Source: Anoplopoma fimbria (Eukaryota > Chordata > Actinopteri > Perciformes > Anoplopomatidae). Taken from it: 64,000 nt of DNA. Made by a program: the position numbers and the translations under genes. Below are positions 15,590-28,930 of this stretch, one piece after another. The notes under the pieces were generated by a model that ran no database searches, had not been told where the DNA came from, and worked only from the letters and a program-made list of their open reading frames with translations. The stretch spans positions 8,232,231 through 8,296,230 of the forward strand of contig NC_072460.1 of NCBI RefSeq assembly GCF_027596085.1, given 5' to 3'. Position 1 is the stretch's first letter. Every line of letters starts with the position of its first letter.

Positions 15590-18500
15590 AGTGTGAATCC
15601 TCTCTGCAGAGCTAGTGGCAACAGAAACTCAGGGACCAGAGAAAGTGGAGAGGGTGGAGAAACATCTTTGCCACGCCAAGCAACCTGACAAATATAGTCA
15701 CGCCTATACAAGCAGTTAGCACAGTCATTCTACTGACACTGGTCAGTGTCCAGTGGGTAAAAAATAAATGGCAAAATACAAATAATATAAGTAAGTAAAA
15801 TTATGAAATTAATAAATCGCTAGCCTATGATGCATTAACAAATATGGTAGCTGTAAGCTACATTCCATTGCAACGGCCTTGGTCTGTGCAGCCAGCCCAT
15901 TTTTATGTGAACATTATTATTTATCAACAAAAGAATATAGTTTATTTGGAATATGTCTACAGCTTTTATATTGCTATATAAGATGACTCTTTTATAAAAG
16001 CAATAAATCATGACAGGCCGTGTATGTTGTGTTCATATCCCAGCTAAGCGGGCCTGTGGTGCTATTCCTTAAAATTTGAATATTGACTGTCTTATTATGA
16101 CAGTAGTAAGGCCAGCAGTAGGAACTTGAAAGTAACGTGATATTTGTTTGTTTCACAGCTTCAGGCTGTGTGTGACACTGAAACATATTAGTATACAGTC
16201 AATCCAAAAAGCATGCAAACCTGCAGGCCACAGAGGAGAACTTTGTGAAGCCAGAACTTCCTATCCTTCGTGTTCGCGAAACCCTGACTGATGTTGACTA
16301 TATTCTCTTCCTCTTCTAAATTACTTTAACAGGGTGGCCACAGATTTATTCACAGAGGCACATATAGTGTGTAATGTGCAAACCCCAAAACACACACACC
16401 TCATTTTCTTTTTGAACAGATTTCTTTCAGGAAGCCATTTTTCTTTCTTTTCACACCTGCTCCTCTGTGTTCCGTGCGGTCTTATTAACGTTGGCATGCA
16501 TTGTATGTGTTTGCTCTGGATGCATGCACACACAAGATTGTGAAAACATGTCAATTTAGCGTGCTCTTAGTGCGCAATTATAACGTTTCTCAATAATTCC
16601 CCCACATATCTGTATTTGTGCATGCTACTGCTGTGTGTACATCTGTGTATGCTTTGCGTGTGAAAGCTGTTTCTGTGAACAAGTGCTCCGAGTGTAATAA
16701 TGTTTATTTGTGACTCCCAGGGATGTGTCTGTTTGTGTGTGTATGCATATGTTCTTGTATGCTTTTTGTACGTGCGTGTTTGTGTGCACATTAAGTGACT
16801 TTCTGTCAGTTTGTATGTGTCCACGAAATTGACGCCCCTGTTATTTCTACTTTTTTGACCACCTCTCACTTCGTGTGTCCATGTTTGCATGAATGCGTAT
16901 GACCCGTTATGTTTGTGTGTCTATATACGCACCCAACTCTTGAGTTGTGTGTGCTGTAGTGTGCGTGCCTCGATCCGTATCTGTATTCAGTGTGGTTGTT
17001 TATCTCGCCAGTCTCCTTGATGGTTCAGAGGAGGATCCAGTGCTGCTGGCTGTTTCCCTGTCAGTCCTTCCAGATGCAGCCGCCACCCCTATTAACACTT
17101 CCATTAATACTAGATCACAGATGGAAATCATCCTCTCACCCCGCAGATGCTTTTAGATTTTGATGAGCGTTTTTATTCAGCTCCCGGGGAGCGGAGAGCA
17201 GAACAACTAGTTTTATTGATGGCAGAGAAAATCTGCTGCTGCCTTCTTTCCACTTTTACTTTCTCCCTCAGCACATATGTTCAGTTTGCGGTGAGGCTCC
17301 ACTTTAAAACCTGCTGAGGAGGGTCGAAGAAAAAGAAGGAGTGCATAAGAAAACAAGACGATTGGGTTGACAATGAGGAGAAGCTGAGGGGCGTTTAGAA
17401 GGCAAAAACAAGTGTATTTGTCTCATTGGCATGCAGGCCTTTCAGCTCCTCAAACTTTCAATCTTTCCAGTTGCGATCCCCATGCGCATACTTGACAGAC
17501 AAGAGATGGGCCGCATGGAATACCAAGTGGCTCTGCATGTTGATATTAGCACGCAACATATAACCGCCCATATGCACGCACACACATGCAAATCACCCAC
17601 AAGCACAAAACACTTACGCGCAATCACACACTTCCGCACACATATATCCTGATTCCATTACCCAACTGCTTGTCACTCACAAACGCACACATTAACATTC
17701 ATGCTCACACATACCTTCCCTCTCACATAATCACTTGAATGCACAAACATACATACATTCACACATAAACACATGCAAATTCCCCTTCAATCTCACAAAG
17801 GCATACAGCTATCACAAACATAAACTATTCAAACATGAGGAAAAAGCATTCTTATAGATGCAAAGAAATGTCCACATTTAAGCCCTTGCAATGAGGGACA
17901 CACACAGAGCTGCTGACACGATACTGTACTGAATGTTCAAATGCATCCACACAAACAGAGACACACATTGTGCTAAATGATTTGTTTCCTCCTCTCTGAT
18001 TCTTATGAATAATACACGAATCACAGGGGAACTTTTTGCTTCACATAAATAAGAATTTAGATAGAAAATTGCATTATTAATCGATGGCTTCTGGGTTGGT
18101 TTTTCCTGTAAAGAATTCAAACAGTGTAGCAAGTTTGCATCCTTATAAGAGCGTAGACTGTAAAGGCCAACGAGTTATGAGGCAGTGGATCTCAGTGTCT
18201 GGGACTGGAGCCAGAGGTGGTTTGTCTTGACTCATTTTAGAGGAACTGGTCAGCAGTGTGGTTTATGGGTCACGCTATGGGTGATTAAAATGCACCACAA
18301 TTCGCCAGTCCAAACGTACAAATGTCATTGACTTTCATTTGAAATGAGAGCAGAAATAAATGGAACAAATATATTTTTTGTTGTATATCAATACCAGTGA
18401 AATTCCACGATTCTCAATATTGTAGAAAAAACTGAACAAAAACTATTACCGTCAAGGTTTCAGAGTTTTGTCTTCAACTGTTTCTCTGACTTAAAGAGGC

Positions 18501-18973
18501 ATAGAAGAAACGTGTGGAGAAAGACATGCAACAAAGGTCCATGATGAGAGTCGAGCCGATGACATTACTAATGACATAGTGTCTGCGCCTTAAAAGTCAG
18601 TGTATAAGATTTAGTGTCATTTTGTATGCTCACCCCTCCCTTTCTAAGCGTGAAAGAGAACTACGGTGGCCTTCAGGGTGGGATAGTTATCTGAAGGATT
18701 TTAGAATAACTAAGAGCTATTCTTATCAATACTCTGTTCTTAAATCTTCTTTGACTAAATAGTTGTTTTTAAAAACATATATAGAATTTTTAAAACAAGT
18801 CAATTCTGAAGGTTTAGAATTGACTTATATTTTAATATAGCAGCAACGAAGTCACTATTTAAAGTCATTGATATCTCACCTGAAACAAATGTAAAAAGGG
18901 AATCAAATAACATTTTGAGTGAAGTTTATAATGAATGAAGAACACAGACATCTGCCAGTATCAGTCATTACTC

Positions 18974-20484
18974 CCGTCTTCTGTCCTCCTGTCCTCCTCT
19001 CCTCTGTCCTCCTATCCTCTGTCCTCTGTCCTCCTGTCCTCTGCCCTCCTGTCCTCTGTCCTCCCTGCCATCCTGTTCTCCTGTCCTCCTCATCCTCTCC
19101 TATCCTGTCCTCCTGTCCTCTGTCCACCTGTCCTCTGTCCTCCTGTCCTCTGTCCTCCTATCCTCTGTCCTCCTCTGTCCTCTGTCCTCTCTGTCCTCCT
19201 GTCCTCTGTCCTCCTGTCCTTCTGTCCTCCTATCCTCTGTCCTCTTTCCTCCTATCCTCTGTCCTCCTATCCTCTGTCCTCTCCTGTCCTCCTCTGTCCT
19301 CTGTCCTCCTGTCCTCTGTCCTCCTATCCTCTGTCCTCCTGTCCTCTGTCCTCTGTCCTCCTGTCCTCTGTCCTCTATCCTCTGTCCTCCTGTCCTCTGT
19401 CCTCCTGTCCTCCTGTCCTCTGTCCTCCTGTCCTCCTGTCCTCCTGTCCTCTGTCCTCCTATCCTCTATCCTCCTGTCCTCCTCCTGTCCTCCTGTCTTC
19501 TTTCCTCCTATCTTCTGTCCTCCTCTCCTCCTACCCTCTGTCCTCCTATCCTGCCCTCCTGTCCTCCCTGTCCTCCTGTCCTCTGTCCTCCTGTCCTCTG
19601 TCCTCCTGTCCTCTGTCCTCCTATCCTCTGTCCTCCTATCCTCTGTCCTCCTATCCTCTATCCTCCTGTCCTCTGTCCTCCTGTCCTCCTGTCCTCCTGT
19701 CCTCTGTCCTCTGTCCTCCTGTCCTCCTGTCCTCTGTCCTCCTATCCTCTGCCCTCCTGTCCTCTGTCCTCCCTATCCTGTCCTCTGTCCTCTGTCCTCC
19801 TGTCCTCTGTCCTCCTGTCCTCTGTCCTCCTGTCCTCTGTCCTCCTCCTCTGTCCTCCTATCCTCTGTCCTCCTGTCCTCTGTCCTCCTGTCCTCTATCC
19901 TCCTCCTCTGTCCTCTGTCCTCCTGTCCTCCTGTCCTCTGTCCTCCTGTCCTCTGTCCTCTGTCCTCCTGTCCTCCTGTCCTCCTGTCCTCCTGTCCCTC
20001 CTGTCCTCCTGTCCTCCTGTCCTCCTGTCCTCTGTCCTCTATCCTCTGTCCTCTGTCCTCCTGTCCTCCTGTCCTCCTGTCCTCTATCCTCCTGTCCTCT
20101 GTCCTCCTGTCCTCTGTCCTCCTGTCCTCTGTCCTCCTGTCCTCCTGTCCTCCTGTCCTCTGTCCTCCTGTCCTCCTGTCCTCTGTCCTCCTGTCCTCCT
20201 CCTCTGTCCTCCTGTCCTCCCCCCTGTCCTCCTATCCTCTGTCCTCCTCTCCTCTGTCCTCCTGTCATCTATCCTCCTGTCCTCCTATCCTCTGTCCTCT
20301 ATCCTCCTGTCCTCCTCTCCTCTGTCCTCCTGTCCTCTATCCTCCTGTCCTCCTATCCTCTGTCCTCCTGTCCTCCTATCCTCTGTCCTCCTGTCCTCTG
20401 TCCTCCTCTCCTCTGTCCTCCTGTCCTCTATCCTCCTGTCCTCCTGTCCTCCTATCCTCTGTCCTCCTGTCCCCTGTCCTCCTG
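18974..20484 (+). repeat. CCTCCTGT/CCTCTGT minisatellite, about 1.5 kb
   Basis: Alternating 7- and 8-bp units (GTCCTCT and GTCCTCCT, with ATCCTCT variants) in mixed order, often as a 15-bp higher unit. The + strand has pyrimidine runs broken only by single purines, so no stop codon can arise. This explains the 546- and 528-codon frames across it, which are not genes. The tract ends at CTGGCTAATTTG. Confidence 0.97.
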
Positions 20485-21122
20485 GCTAATTTGTCTCAGC
20501 CAGCAGAGAAGTTTACAATAACATGCTTTTGGCCGATCGTTCATGCTGTGTTTGTGTAAACAAAGCGGCAGTGGATGAGAGACTGCAGACAGAGCCGATT
20601 GAATTAGGTTTTACTTTCGTTTGCATCGTTCTGGCTTGTTGAACAGATATAGTGATAAAATATTGTTTTTTTACTTAAATAAATATTTTATTGCATGTAA
20701 TGTAACAAGCTTAGTTGCCGTCAACTTTACTATCCTTCAGTTCATCTGTATTCACTACACCACTGCGGCCTCTCTGCTCGCACTTCGGGTCTTTGTGTCC
20801 ATGTGTGTGTGTCTGTGTGTTTGTGTCCGTGTGTGTGTTTGTGTCTATGTGTTTATGATGTGTGTAATAGTAAATGACACCAAAACAATAAACAGTATTA
20901 ATAAAAAAGCACCAGTAACATTGGGGCTTATCAATACTACAATCTTTAATTATTTATCACCGGGTCCATTTAATATTGGGTTTTTGAACGCATCCCTTCT
21001 GATAACGTAAAACGTGAAAGGCTCTCACTAGAATCAGTGTCCGTTCTGGGCTGCTGTAGAAAACTCTCATAGTTTCAGATGTTCTTCATGTTCAGGCTGT
21101 TTTGGTGTATTTGGAGCTAATG

Positions 21123-21172
21123 GATACACGTTGTGTACTAGTGATACACGTTGTGTACGAGTGATACACGTT
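21123..21172 (+). repeat. 20-bp tandem repeat, 2.5 copies
   Basis: Units GATACACGTTGTGTACTAGT (21123-21142), GATACACGTTGTGTACGAGT (21143-21162) and a partial GATACACGTT (21163-21172). Each unit contains the near-palindrome TACACGTTGTGTA. Confidence 0.9.
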
Positions 21173-21510
21173 ATCAAGAGAGGTAAACGTTTCTAAAATG
21201 TTACTTTCATAGATAAAGACCTGCGGAGCTCACATTAGCAGAGTATGTTAGCCAATCAATAACTAGCATTGGTGTAAAAAATAATCAAATTTAGTCAGTT
21301 GAGGATCTATTTTTCATAAACCCTACTTGGTTGGTGTGAATGATGGTTTGTTATAACCTCTGCAGACGCACAGCTAAGGCTTTGGTCATAATTTTGCTGT
21401 CGAGATTGCGATTGAGTCTGAATTTTGAGGGGTCTGCTGCTTCCCAACTCGTTGTGTGAGTTACTGTAATGAAAGCTTTATTAAAAATTTAGGCTATACA
21501 TCTATCCAAT

Positions 21511-22000
21511 ACAATTCAATTCAATTCAATTTGTTTTGTACATACAGCCCAACATCACAAAAAACAGATACTGTCCCGGAACCTTCACATCAGCAAAGGA
21601 AAATAAAATCCTAAAAACCCCTTTAACAGGGAGAAAAAAGGAAGAAACCTATGGGAGAGCGACAGAGGAGGGATCCTTCTCCCAGGATGGACAGAATGCA
21701 ATAGATGTCATGTGTACAGAATGAACAGCATAACAGAGATACAACACATTCAATGTATATGACATAAATGATTCATATAATAAGAGTAGTAAGCAGTAAG
21801 CACTACTAATAATAACAGCAGCAATGGATATAGTAGAATTATAATAATGACATAGGGAATAGTAATAGTAATGTGACTAATAATAATAATGGAAGTAGCA
21901 GTGGGTGTCAGCCGGGTCACAGCAGGAGGCACGACTACGGTCCAGGTACCACAACGATTCATGGAAACCTGCGAGAAAGCACAAAGAAGCAAAGCCAATA
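21511..22000 (+). repeat. Dispersed repeat, copy 1 (teleost-type)
   Basis: It starts with (CAATT)n followed by TTTGTTTTGTACATACAGCCC and shares GGGAGAGCGACAGAGGAGGG and GAAGAAACC with a second copy at 47262-47442. I recognise this as a family common in percomorph fishes; its class is not clear from the copy. The right boundary is uncertain. Confidence 0.6.
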
Positions 22001-22792
22001 AGCGTAATGGTACAGGGAATTATAATGTATCTCTTCGTAAACATTTCCTGATGTTTTTTACAATACTGGGACAAACATATCTATTTACTATTTATGATAC
22101 TCTTGCTGCAGATTTCCCATTTCTCACTGAGGATCTCCCCTTCCTAATTTCGGCTTCTGTTATGGGAAACTCCGGTTCCTGGGCTTCTTCAGGCTGCAGC
22201 TTGTCTACATCTATGTTTGAAAAAGATTTTTCCACCTTTTCTTATTAGTTTAGTATTAGTAGACATTGTCGACAAGTTTAATATTTCATAGTTTCAGTGA
22301 AATACCTTATTATTGGCTGAATAGATGTGTCTATCCCCCTGTTTGATTACTAGTATCATATTGTTAAAAGTTTTCTCTCTCTGATGTCTACCCAATTATT
22401 TCCCTGTTTTTCTCCCCCTTCATAAAAAACTTGTTTTTAACTTATACAGTGCATATTCTGCCTTTTTATGATACATTTTGTGTTACTGAAATTGAGCTTG
22501 CAGAGTTCCTTGAATTGTCCATTAGAAAAGTGTTTAAACAAAGTTCCTTCTCCTAAACCCTACACTATCTTCTCTCTTTAGCAGCCTGTGTTATAAATGT
22601 CCCTCTTATATATGCTAATAAAGCTTCCCAAACTATTGCAAAATTTCCAGTCGTGCCAAATTAATTTCCCAAATTTTTTTCCAATCCTCCTTTAATTTGG
22701 TGTTGTGCTGTTCGTTCCCCACATGAAACATGATGTCCATAGAGATCTGTTTGTCATGTAACTCGCGTACTTCAGTGACAGCACTACTGTAG

Positions 22793-22843
22793 TTATTTTA
22801 ACCCAACCATGATATTTTCTTAAACCTAACCAAGTAGTTTTCT
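22793..22843 (+). repeat. Dispersed repeat fragment (TTTTAACCCAACCATGAT family)
   Basis: The fragment contains TTTTAACCCAACCATGAT and AAACCTAACCAAGTAGTTTT. The same family is present in reverse at 30271-30322 and, weaker, at 38235-38292. Confidence 0.55.
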
Positions 22844-24098
22844 GTGAAGAAGTTCTTCTGTGAAGACTGTATTCATGTAATGAGCAGCTTTCAAAGGAAA
22901 ATGCACAGAAACAAGGGGATATCATACAAACCGTTGTATAAGGATCAGTTGATCAATTACTTCGTCAAAGTCACCTGCTAAAATATTTGACCCTCTGTTC
23001 CTCTAAGAATTTTATTGGGTCCCTTATACCTGTCATTAATCACTTCTTGTTACCAATTACCTTCCTGTTTTCTGAACACCTGTAACAGAAACAATAACAA
23101 AGCAAACCCAACAACACACTCACAAGTACAAAACAGAAATTGCTTGACTGTCTTTATACAGCTTTTCCCTGAGTGCTGGACGCTACTTCCCTCCCAGTTT
23201 CGGGCTCTTAACTGCTTCTCTAAAGGCCTCATAAGAGTCCTAAATCAGTTCTGTCGAGTTCACGGCAGAAGTATATACAGTGGCTCACCTGGATCCTTCA
23301 ACTCAGTTCATGATTCACCGTGACCCTGCTCATTAACAAATCTCGGCTTCAGTGTTGAAACTTGTGCTTTACCCTCTCCATTATAATGCAGCGTTGATGG
23401 AAAGCCAGCATCCTTCCCAAACAAGCCCAGACATCTCTGCAAATCATTTCTCAAGAATATCAGACGATTTTTGAGTATTAGGAGACGGTCTGTCTGCATC
23501 TTCCTGTTGTGACGGACTTCTCGATGATGACATGCGACCTGGATTTTTGAATTACTTCAATGTCACCATTTCTTTTTTGCTTTACTTAAAAAGTAGGGCT
23601 GGTTATCTTCTTCAAAGCATTTCTTGATATTTTTTGTTAGAACTCTCATGCTTTTCATTGCTCTTCACCGAAGTCTTCCACAAGCTGCTAGCTTGACAGC
23701 TGTGAGTTCTAACAATAACCATTTTGGTAGTTTACGTTCATAATGATTAAGTGTGTCCCACTTTGTGACTTTCTCGCTGGATTAAGCTACTTTTGGAGTT
23801 AGTGCTGCTGGCTTCTTTCATTGTAAAATCTTTGTCAACACTGGGTTGTGTTTTTTGGTTGGATCATTTTTTAAATCTTGCGTAGTCTTGCTAGTTTCTC
23901 AGAATGCCCAACCCTGCCTTCAACATAAACGTTATGCCCTGACAGTTAGAGTAGTTGATGTGAGCACACAATGACTTCCAAGTACGCGTCAGCTCAAATT
24001 AAGTAAGGCGTAACGTTCTTGAGGTGGCAGCCATCTTGTTTGTTGTATCCACGTGATGGCAAAAGAGGCATTTTAGCCATATTCAATTGTATTTATTC

Positions 24099-24100
<2 letters not shown>

Positions 24101-24146
<46 letters not shown>
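24101..24146 (+). repeat. (CTTT)n microsatellite
   Basis: Eleven and a half CTTT units, followed within 50 bp by an AC array. Confidence 0.97.
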
Positions 24147-24149
<3 letters not shown>

Positions 24150-24194
24150 TTTATTATTAAAAAAAATCATTTTTAATAATAAAAAATACCCACC

Positions 24195-24196
<2 letters not shown>

Positions 24197-24278
<82 letters not shown>
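24197..24278 (+). repeat. (CA)n microsatellite, 82 bp
   Basis: Perfect CA repeat. A further short GT array lies at about 24857-24882. Confidence 0.98.
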
Positions 24279-24280
<2 letters not shown>

Positions 24281-24855
24281 ACTGTCGTGGTGTAAACACC
24301 ATCTTTTGTTTCACTCTGTGAATGAGATGAGATGAGGAAAGCCTTCTTGTCATGCTCCTCTCCAGGTACAGCACCCGTCTGCATGGCCTTGGCCCTGGGG
24401 GGCCTCAATAAAGAAGGTGTCAGAGATGGAGACCATCTCCATTTATATGTCTCACGTGAGTGCTGCCATGCTTTTACGACTGACAGCCCCATTCAAACAT
24501 AAAGCTATACTGCCTTCATGTGTGTTGTAACGCACACACACTCACATCCATGCAGAGAAAGACGCACGCTACACATGCAGACTTCCTTTGGCTTCATCTG
24601 ACAAACACTGAGTGTAATAAAGTTCACACAATGAAGGAGAAATGAAAAAAAGCTTATTGTTCTATTTTTCTGCATGCTTTTGTCTTTCACCTTCTTTTCG
24701 ATGTGTTTTTAGAAACAAGTGTGATTGGAAGAATACGTGACACAAAACACTTTGACTTTTTAGTATAAAGATGGTGTACAAACACTAACATTGTCAGACA
24801 AACACTTATTAGTCAAACTGAGATGGCAGAAGTCTTGTATAAACTTTGGCTGAGC

Positions 24856-24888
<33 letters not shown>

Positions 24889-26520
24889 TTATCTGGATTA
24901 TCTGCAGCTCCTCTTAGTGTGCTTTGTGGGTGGGGGGTGGGGGTGGTCTGTGCGCTCACAGACAGTAGTGTGCCTTATTAAGAGACACAAAGCCCCCGGC
25001 AGGTGCTCCCTCCCTGGCTTTGTCTCTCCTGCTCGCTGCTGTTTATTTGTCCAACTCGTAGAGAAGTCCCCTCTCTCTTAGCCCTCGGGGAAAACAAAGA
25101 GCAGACACACAAAGACAGGACTGCCTCTGCATCCTGGCAGCAACAAAGCCGGGCTACACACGTCAGGGATGGCATGGAATGGAATGGCAGGTGTTCCATG
25201 GACGGGAAAAACTGGAAGCCAACTTTTCTCCTCTTTTCTTTTTCCTTCTCTTGAAGTCGAAGGACTGAGTCAGTGCAGAGGTGAACCATTAACCAGCACA
25301 CATTGATAGATAAGGCCTCTGCACTGCTAGCACTGTTGGCGCTTGTATTAATAAACCATATACTGCACTTGAATATAAGGAAAACATTTGCCTTAAGTGG
25401 AGGATTAAAGAACCTTTATTCATACTCACAAACTTAAAAATAAAATCTGTTTATCCAATTTCCTATGATTCCAAAATGCTTTTTAATTTAAAAGAGCTCT
25501 GGAAATGTCTTGAATTGGTGATGGCTGCAGTACAGAGACAGCAGTTATAATCAAGTAAGTTAGCTGAACCTAAAGGTATCATTCAGAATAAGGTAGTTTA
25601 GACTATTTGCATTTAATATTTGATATGATTATTGTTTTCTGTCTTTTTTTTCGCATAGAAAAAATCTGGAATTGATTATGTTTGCAATTACTTTGCATTT
25701 TTATTGTCTGCATTCATCGGTGTGCTTCTAAATTTTCCTTATTATATACATTTTTACTACCTCAGTTTGGTTTACTGTTAGTTTTCCTTTTATCAAATTA
25801 AATGGTATTATTTAAGTCTGAAGTAAAAAATGTGTTATGCTCCTTTTTTACTTCCCTTGTTTGGGATGTATGTGAGGAATGATGTATGAGTTAACACTAG
25901 AAGACGGTTTACCCAGTCATCAGCTGAAGAGTTAAAGTTCCTCTATGTGGACGTACCAGCTGGATTTAGTGACATCACAACTAGTTTGCAGCCGATTGCG
26001 GTCCAATATGCAACTTAGTGATGTGGAAGTGTGAAGCCTCCAGTGCAGATACATTTAGACCTTTCTGTCGAGTAGCGGACATCTTGAGTCCTGTACATTT
26101 TTGAAATAAATCCTTGTCTCTGATTGGCAACTCCTGCTCTGAGCTTACATGTCATTAATCATGTGACCATGTTAGATTACTCCTACACTTCTATATGGAC
26201 ATGGAGTAATTTGTCTTATTGCTCACTTGGAGCAAAGAACTTTCACACCTAACATTTCTATGGATGCGAATACATTAAATCTCTAAGCCATAACAAAACC
26301 AGATAATATAAGTTGAAGGAGGTGAGCGGTGCTTCTGTGATGTCATTTGAACTGTGGAATTTGTTTTGTGACAAACGCATCTTGGCTAATTAGGTGATGC
26401 GACCGCTCGTGATTTCATACATGGACCAGAATGATATTCCTGGCATTAGTGCCTCGGCAATATGGACCAATACAACCAAGATCAATAATTTGTCAATATT
26501 TGTTTTTCTGGCTCTGCATA
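24279..26520. other. Non-coding DNA, no gene seen
   Basis: Unique and old repeat-like sequence with no recognisable gene. Short ORFs lack protein-like composition. Confidence 0.45.
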
Positions 26521-26545
26521 TGTGCGTGTGTGTGTGTATGTGTGT

Positions 26546-26592
<47 letters not shown>
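26521..26592 (+). repeat. (TG)n microsatellite, interrupted
   Basis: TG repeat with a few A or C interruptions. It faces the CA array at 26709-26820 across a 116-bp gap, forming an inverted pair. Confidence 0.97.
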
Positions 26593-26596
<4 letters not shown>

Positions 26597-26704
26597 TCTG
26601 TTTGCATGCGGAGAGAGGGCTGCTTGCCAGCTGTGCAATCTGTTCAGTAATCTCAGGTCTGGTCTGTACACACACTCCACAATCTGCTCCGGTAAAACAG
26701 GCCC

Positions 26705-26822
<118 letters not shown>

Positions 26823-27229
26823 CTCTTAAATACATACTCTTGTGCACACTTGTGAGGACCATTTATCACTAAAAGGTTCCAACTTTTACCCTAATTTCAA
26901 GTTAAAGCCCTGTACTTTACTTTGTAAAAGAAGAAGAGGATTGGACCAGTTGACCTCCACTCTCCTAAATTAAAGTAAAATTTGTGTTTTAGATCCTATG
27001 TAAGCACACAGGTTTTGTATTTGGATTCAATGCATCCAGGCAGCCTCTCCCTGAAAAGCTGAAATCCTATGAACATTATTTCTTTCAGTAAGTGCTGTCT
27101 CCCTCGAAGTATACCTCGAGAATATTAAAATCCCTGCTCGCCACGCACTGCTACTTCCCAGCAGCTAACCCACTCTCTTCCTGATTCACAATAACCCTTA
27201 TCAGCCCAATTTCCCTTCTCTTTTTCCTT

Positions 27230-27545
27230 GCCCATTTTAACACGACGCCCTGTTTGTTGTTTAAATGGAAGGGAGAGAAAATTGGCCACTTTTGCCGTTC
27301 AGAAACTCCCGCAGCTGTCGGTAATCGCTGCATGTGTGGATGTGTGTGCACGTGCCGCGGTAATGTGCAGTTACCACAGTAGGGGTGCGTGGGGCGGGGG
27401 CTCGGAGAGAGGGGTCATGGCGTGCGGCGGAGAAAGCGCTATTAGGAGAAAATGATAGGCCTGTCCCTGAAACTCCATTATACACCAAACACTTGAAGGA
27501 CTGGACCGGCTTCATTACAGGGCAACATGAATCCTGCAGCACTCA
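27230..27545. other. Candidate conserved non-coding element
   Basis: A complex stretch between repeat tracts, with no open frame of protein-like composition. Only texture supports it. Confidence 0.28.
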
Positions 27546-27568
27546 CACTAGCAACTGGCCTCTCTCTA

Positions 27569-27576
27569 TCTCTCTC

Positions 27577-27609
<33 letters not shown>

Positions 27610-27610
27610 G
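27569..27610 (+). repeat. (CT)n microsatellite
   Basis: Nearly perfect CT repeat. Confidence 0.95.
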
Positions 27611-27754
27611 TATCCCACTCTCTTTCCCAGTACAGCCGTCTGTTTAAACTGGAGTATTGCCAGGAAAGAGGGAAGGAGCGAGGGAGGGAGCAGAGTAAAG
27701 AGGAGCATAAGAGGCTTCAGCATTGCCTAGGGCCAAGCCTGTTTGCCTAAGGTC

Positions 27755-28135
27755 TGACAAACAGGTGGAGAGGAGAGGAGGAGTAGAGGAGAGAGTAAGC
27801 CAGAGGAGGGGAGAGAAGAGGAGAGGAGGATGAGGAGTAGAAAAGAGAGTAAGAGAGAGGACGGGAAAGGAGAGGAGGAGGAGGACCAGAGAAGAAAGTA
27901 AGAGAGAGGAGGGGAAAGGAGAGGAGGAGGAGGACCAGAGAAGAAAGTAAAAGAGAGGAGGAGGAAATAGGAGAGAAGAGGTAAAGAGAGGGGAGGAGAG
28001 AGAAAACGAGAGAGTAGCATAGATGGAGATACCAAGAGAGGAAATAAGAGGAAAAGAGGAGAGGAAATAAGAGAAGGTTAGGAGATAGGAAGAGAGGATA
28101 GGAAGAAAGAGGAGAGCAGAGGAAATGAGGGGACG
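27755..28135 (+). repeat. Purine tract (GGAGA-rich) with 49-bp tandem repeat
   Basis: About 380 bp almost entirely of A and G. Two near-identical 49-bp units at 27848-27896 and 27897-27945 differ at one base, and a third begins at 27946. Such a mirror-like purine strand can form triplex DNA. The long minus-strand frame here is a product of low complexity. Confidence 0.92.
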
Positions 28136-28204
28136 AGAGAGTGACTTGCTGGGGCATTCTGTAGTCTTTGTGACGGGAAGGAGAAGGATGGAAGTGTGAC
28201 TTCA

Positions 28205-28339
28205 AGTGATCTGTGTGAATGTGTGTGTGTTCTGTGTGCGCGTGTGTGTGTGTTCTGTGTGTGTGTGTGAGTGTGTGTTCTGTGTGTTCTGTGTGTGAGT
28301 GTGTGTGTGTGAGTGTGTGTGTGTGAGTGTGTGTTCTGT

Positions 28340-28373
<34 letters not shown>

Positions 28374-28376
28374 GTG
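28205..28376 (+). repeat. Degenerate GT minisatellite
   Basis: Repeats of TGTGTGTTCTGTGTGTGAG type with variable spacing, apparently a decayed GT array with a secondary longer unit. Confidence 0.85.
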
Positions 28377-28608
28377 CGCGCCCCTTACACTTGCCTGCCT
28401 CTCTGTCCGTCTGTGTGACTGTACACACTTGTGTAAAGACAGCCTGTTAGCGTTTGTGTACGTCGGTAATGAGCATTTGTGAAGCGCTAGTGTGTGAAGT
28501 GTGCACGTGTCCCTGGATGTGCGGAGGCGTAGCCTGCATGTGTTTTTATGTGTGTTTGTGTGAAGTGACCATTTGTTGTTTTGTTCTGTGTGTGATTGTG
28601 TGTGTGAA

Positions 28609-28718
<110 letters not shown>

Positions 28719-28844
28719 GTGTGCGTGCGCTCCAGAGCGTGTCTCAGCATGCTGCCAGAGGGACGGGGCAGCGAGCCAGACCCAGGGCACAGCATGACAC
28801 CGTGGCCCCGATCTGTGTTGTGAGTGCCTCAATTACCCATCAGC

Positions 28845-28846
<2 letters not shown>

Positions 28847-28927
<81 letters not shown>
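28847..28927 (+). repeat. (GA)n microsatellite, 81 bp, perfect
   Basis: Uninterrupted GA repeat. Confidence 0.99.

Positions 28928-28930
<3 letters not shown>

Larger units (their letters stand above)
10866..18918. other. Non-coding DNA, no gene seen
   Basis: Eight kilobases of mostly unique sequence. Old, diverged GT or CA words occur at 16370-16930 and 17560-17840. No ORF with protein-like composition and no splice-flanked coding stretch was recognised. Confidence 0.45.
20485..24100. other. Non-coding DNA with dispersed repeats
   Basis: No gene recognised. It contains a 20-bp tandem repeat, a dispersed repeat copy and a fragment of another family, listed separately. The GT-rich words at 20800-20860 are short. 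Confidence 0.45.

Noticed and set aside
18919..20559. Open frames of 546 and 528 codons on the + strand
   Set aside because: They are pure translation of the CCTCCTGT minisatellite (Leu-Ser-Cys-Pro repeats); the repeat cannot form stop codons, and no protein family fits.
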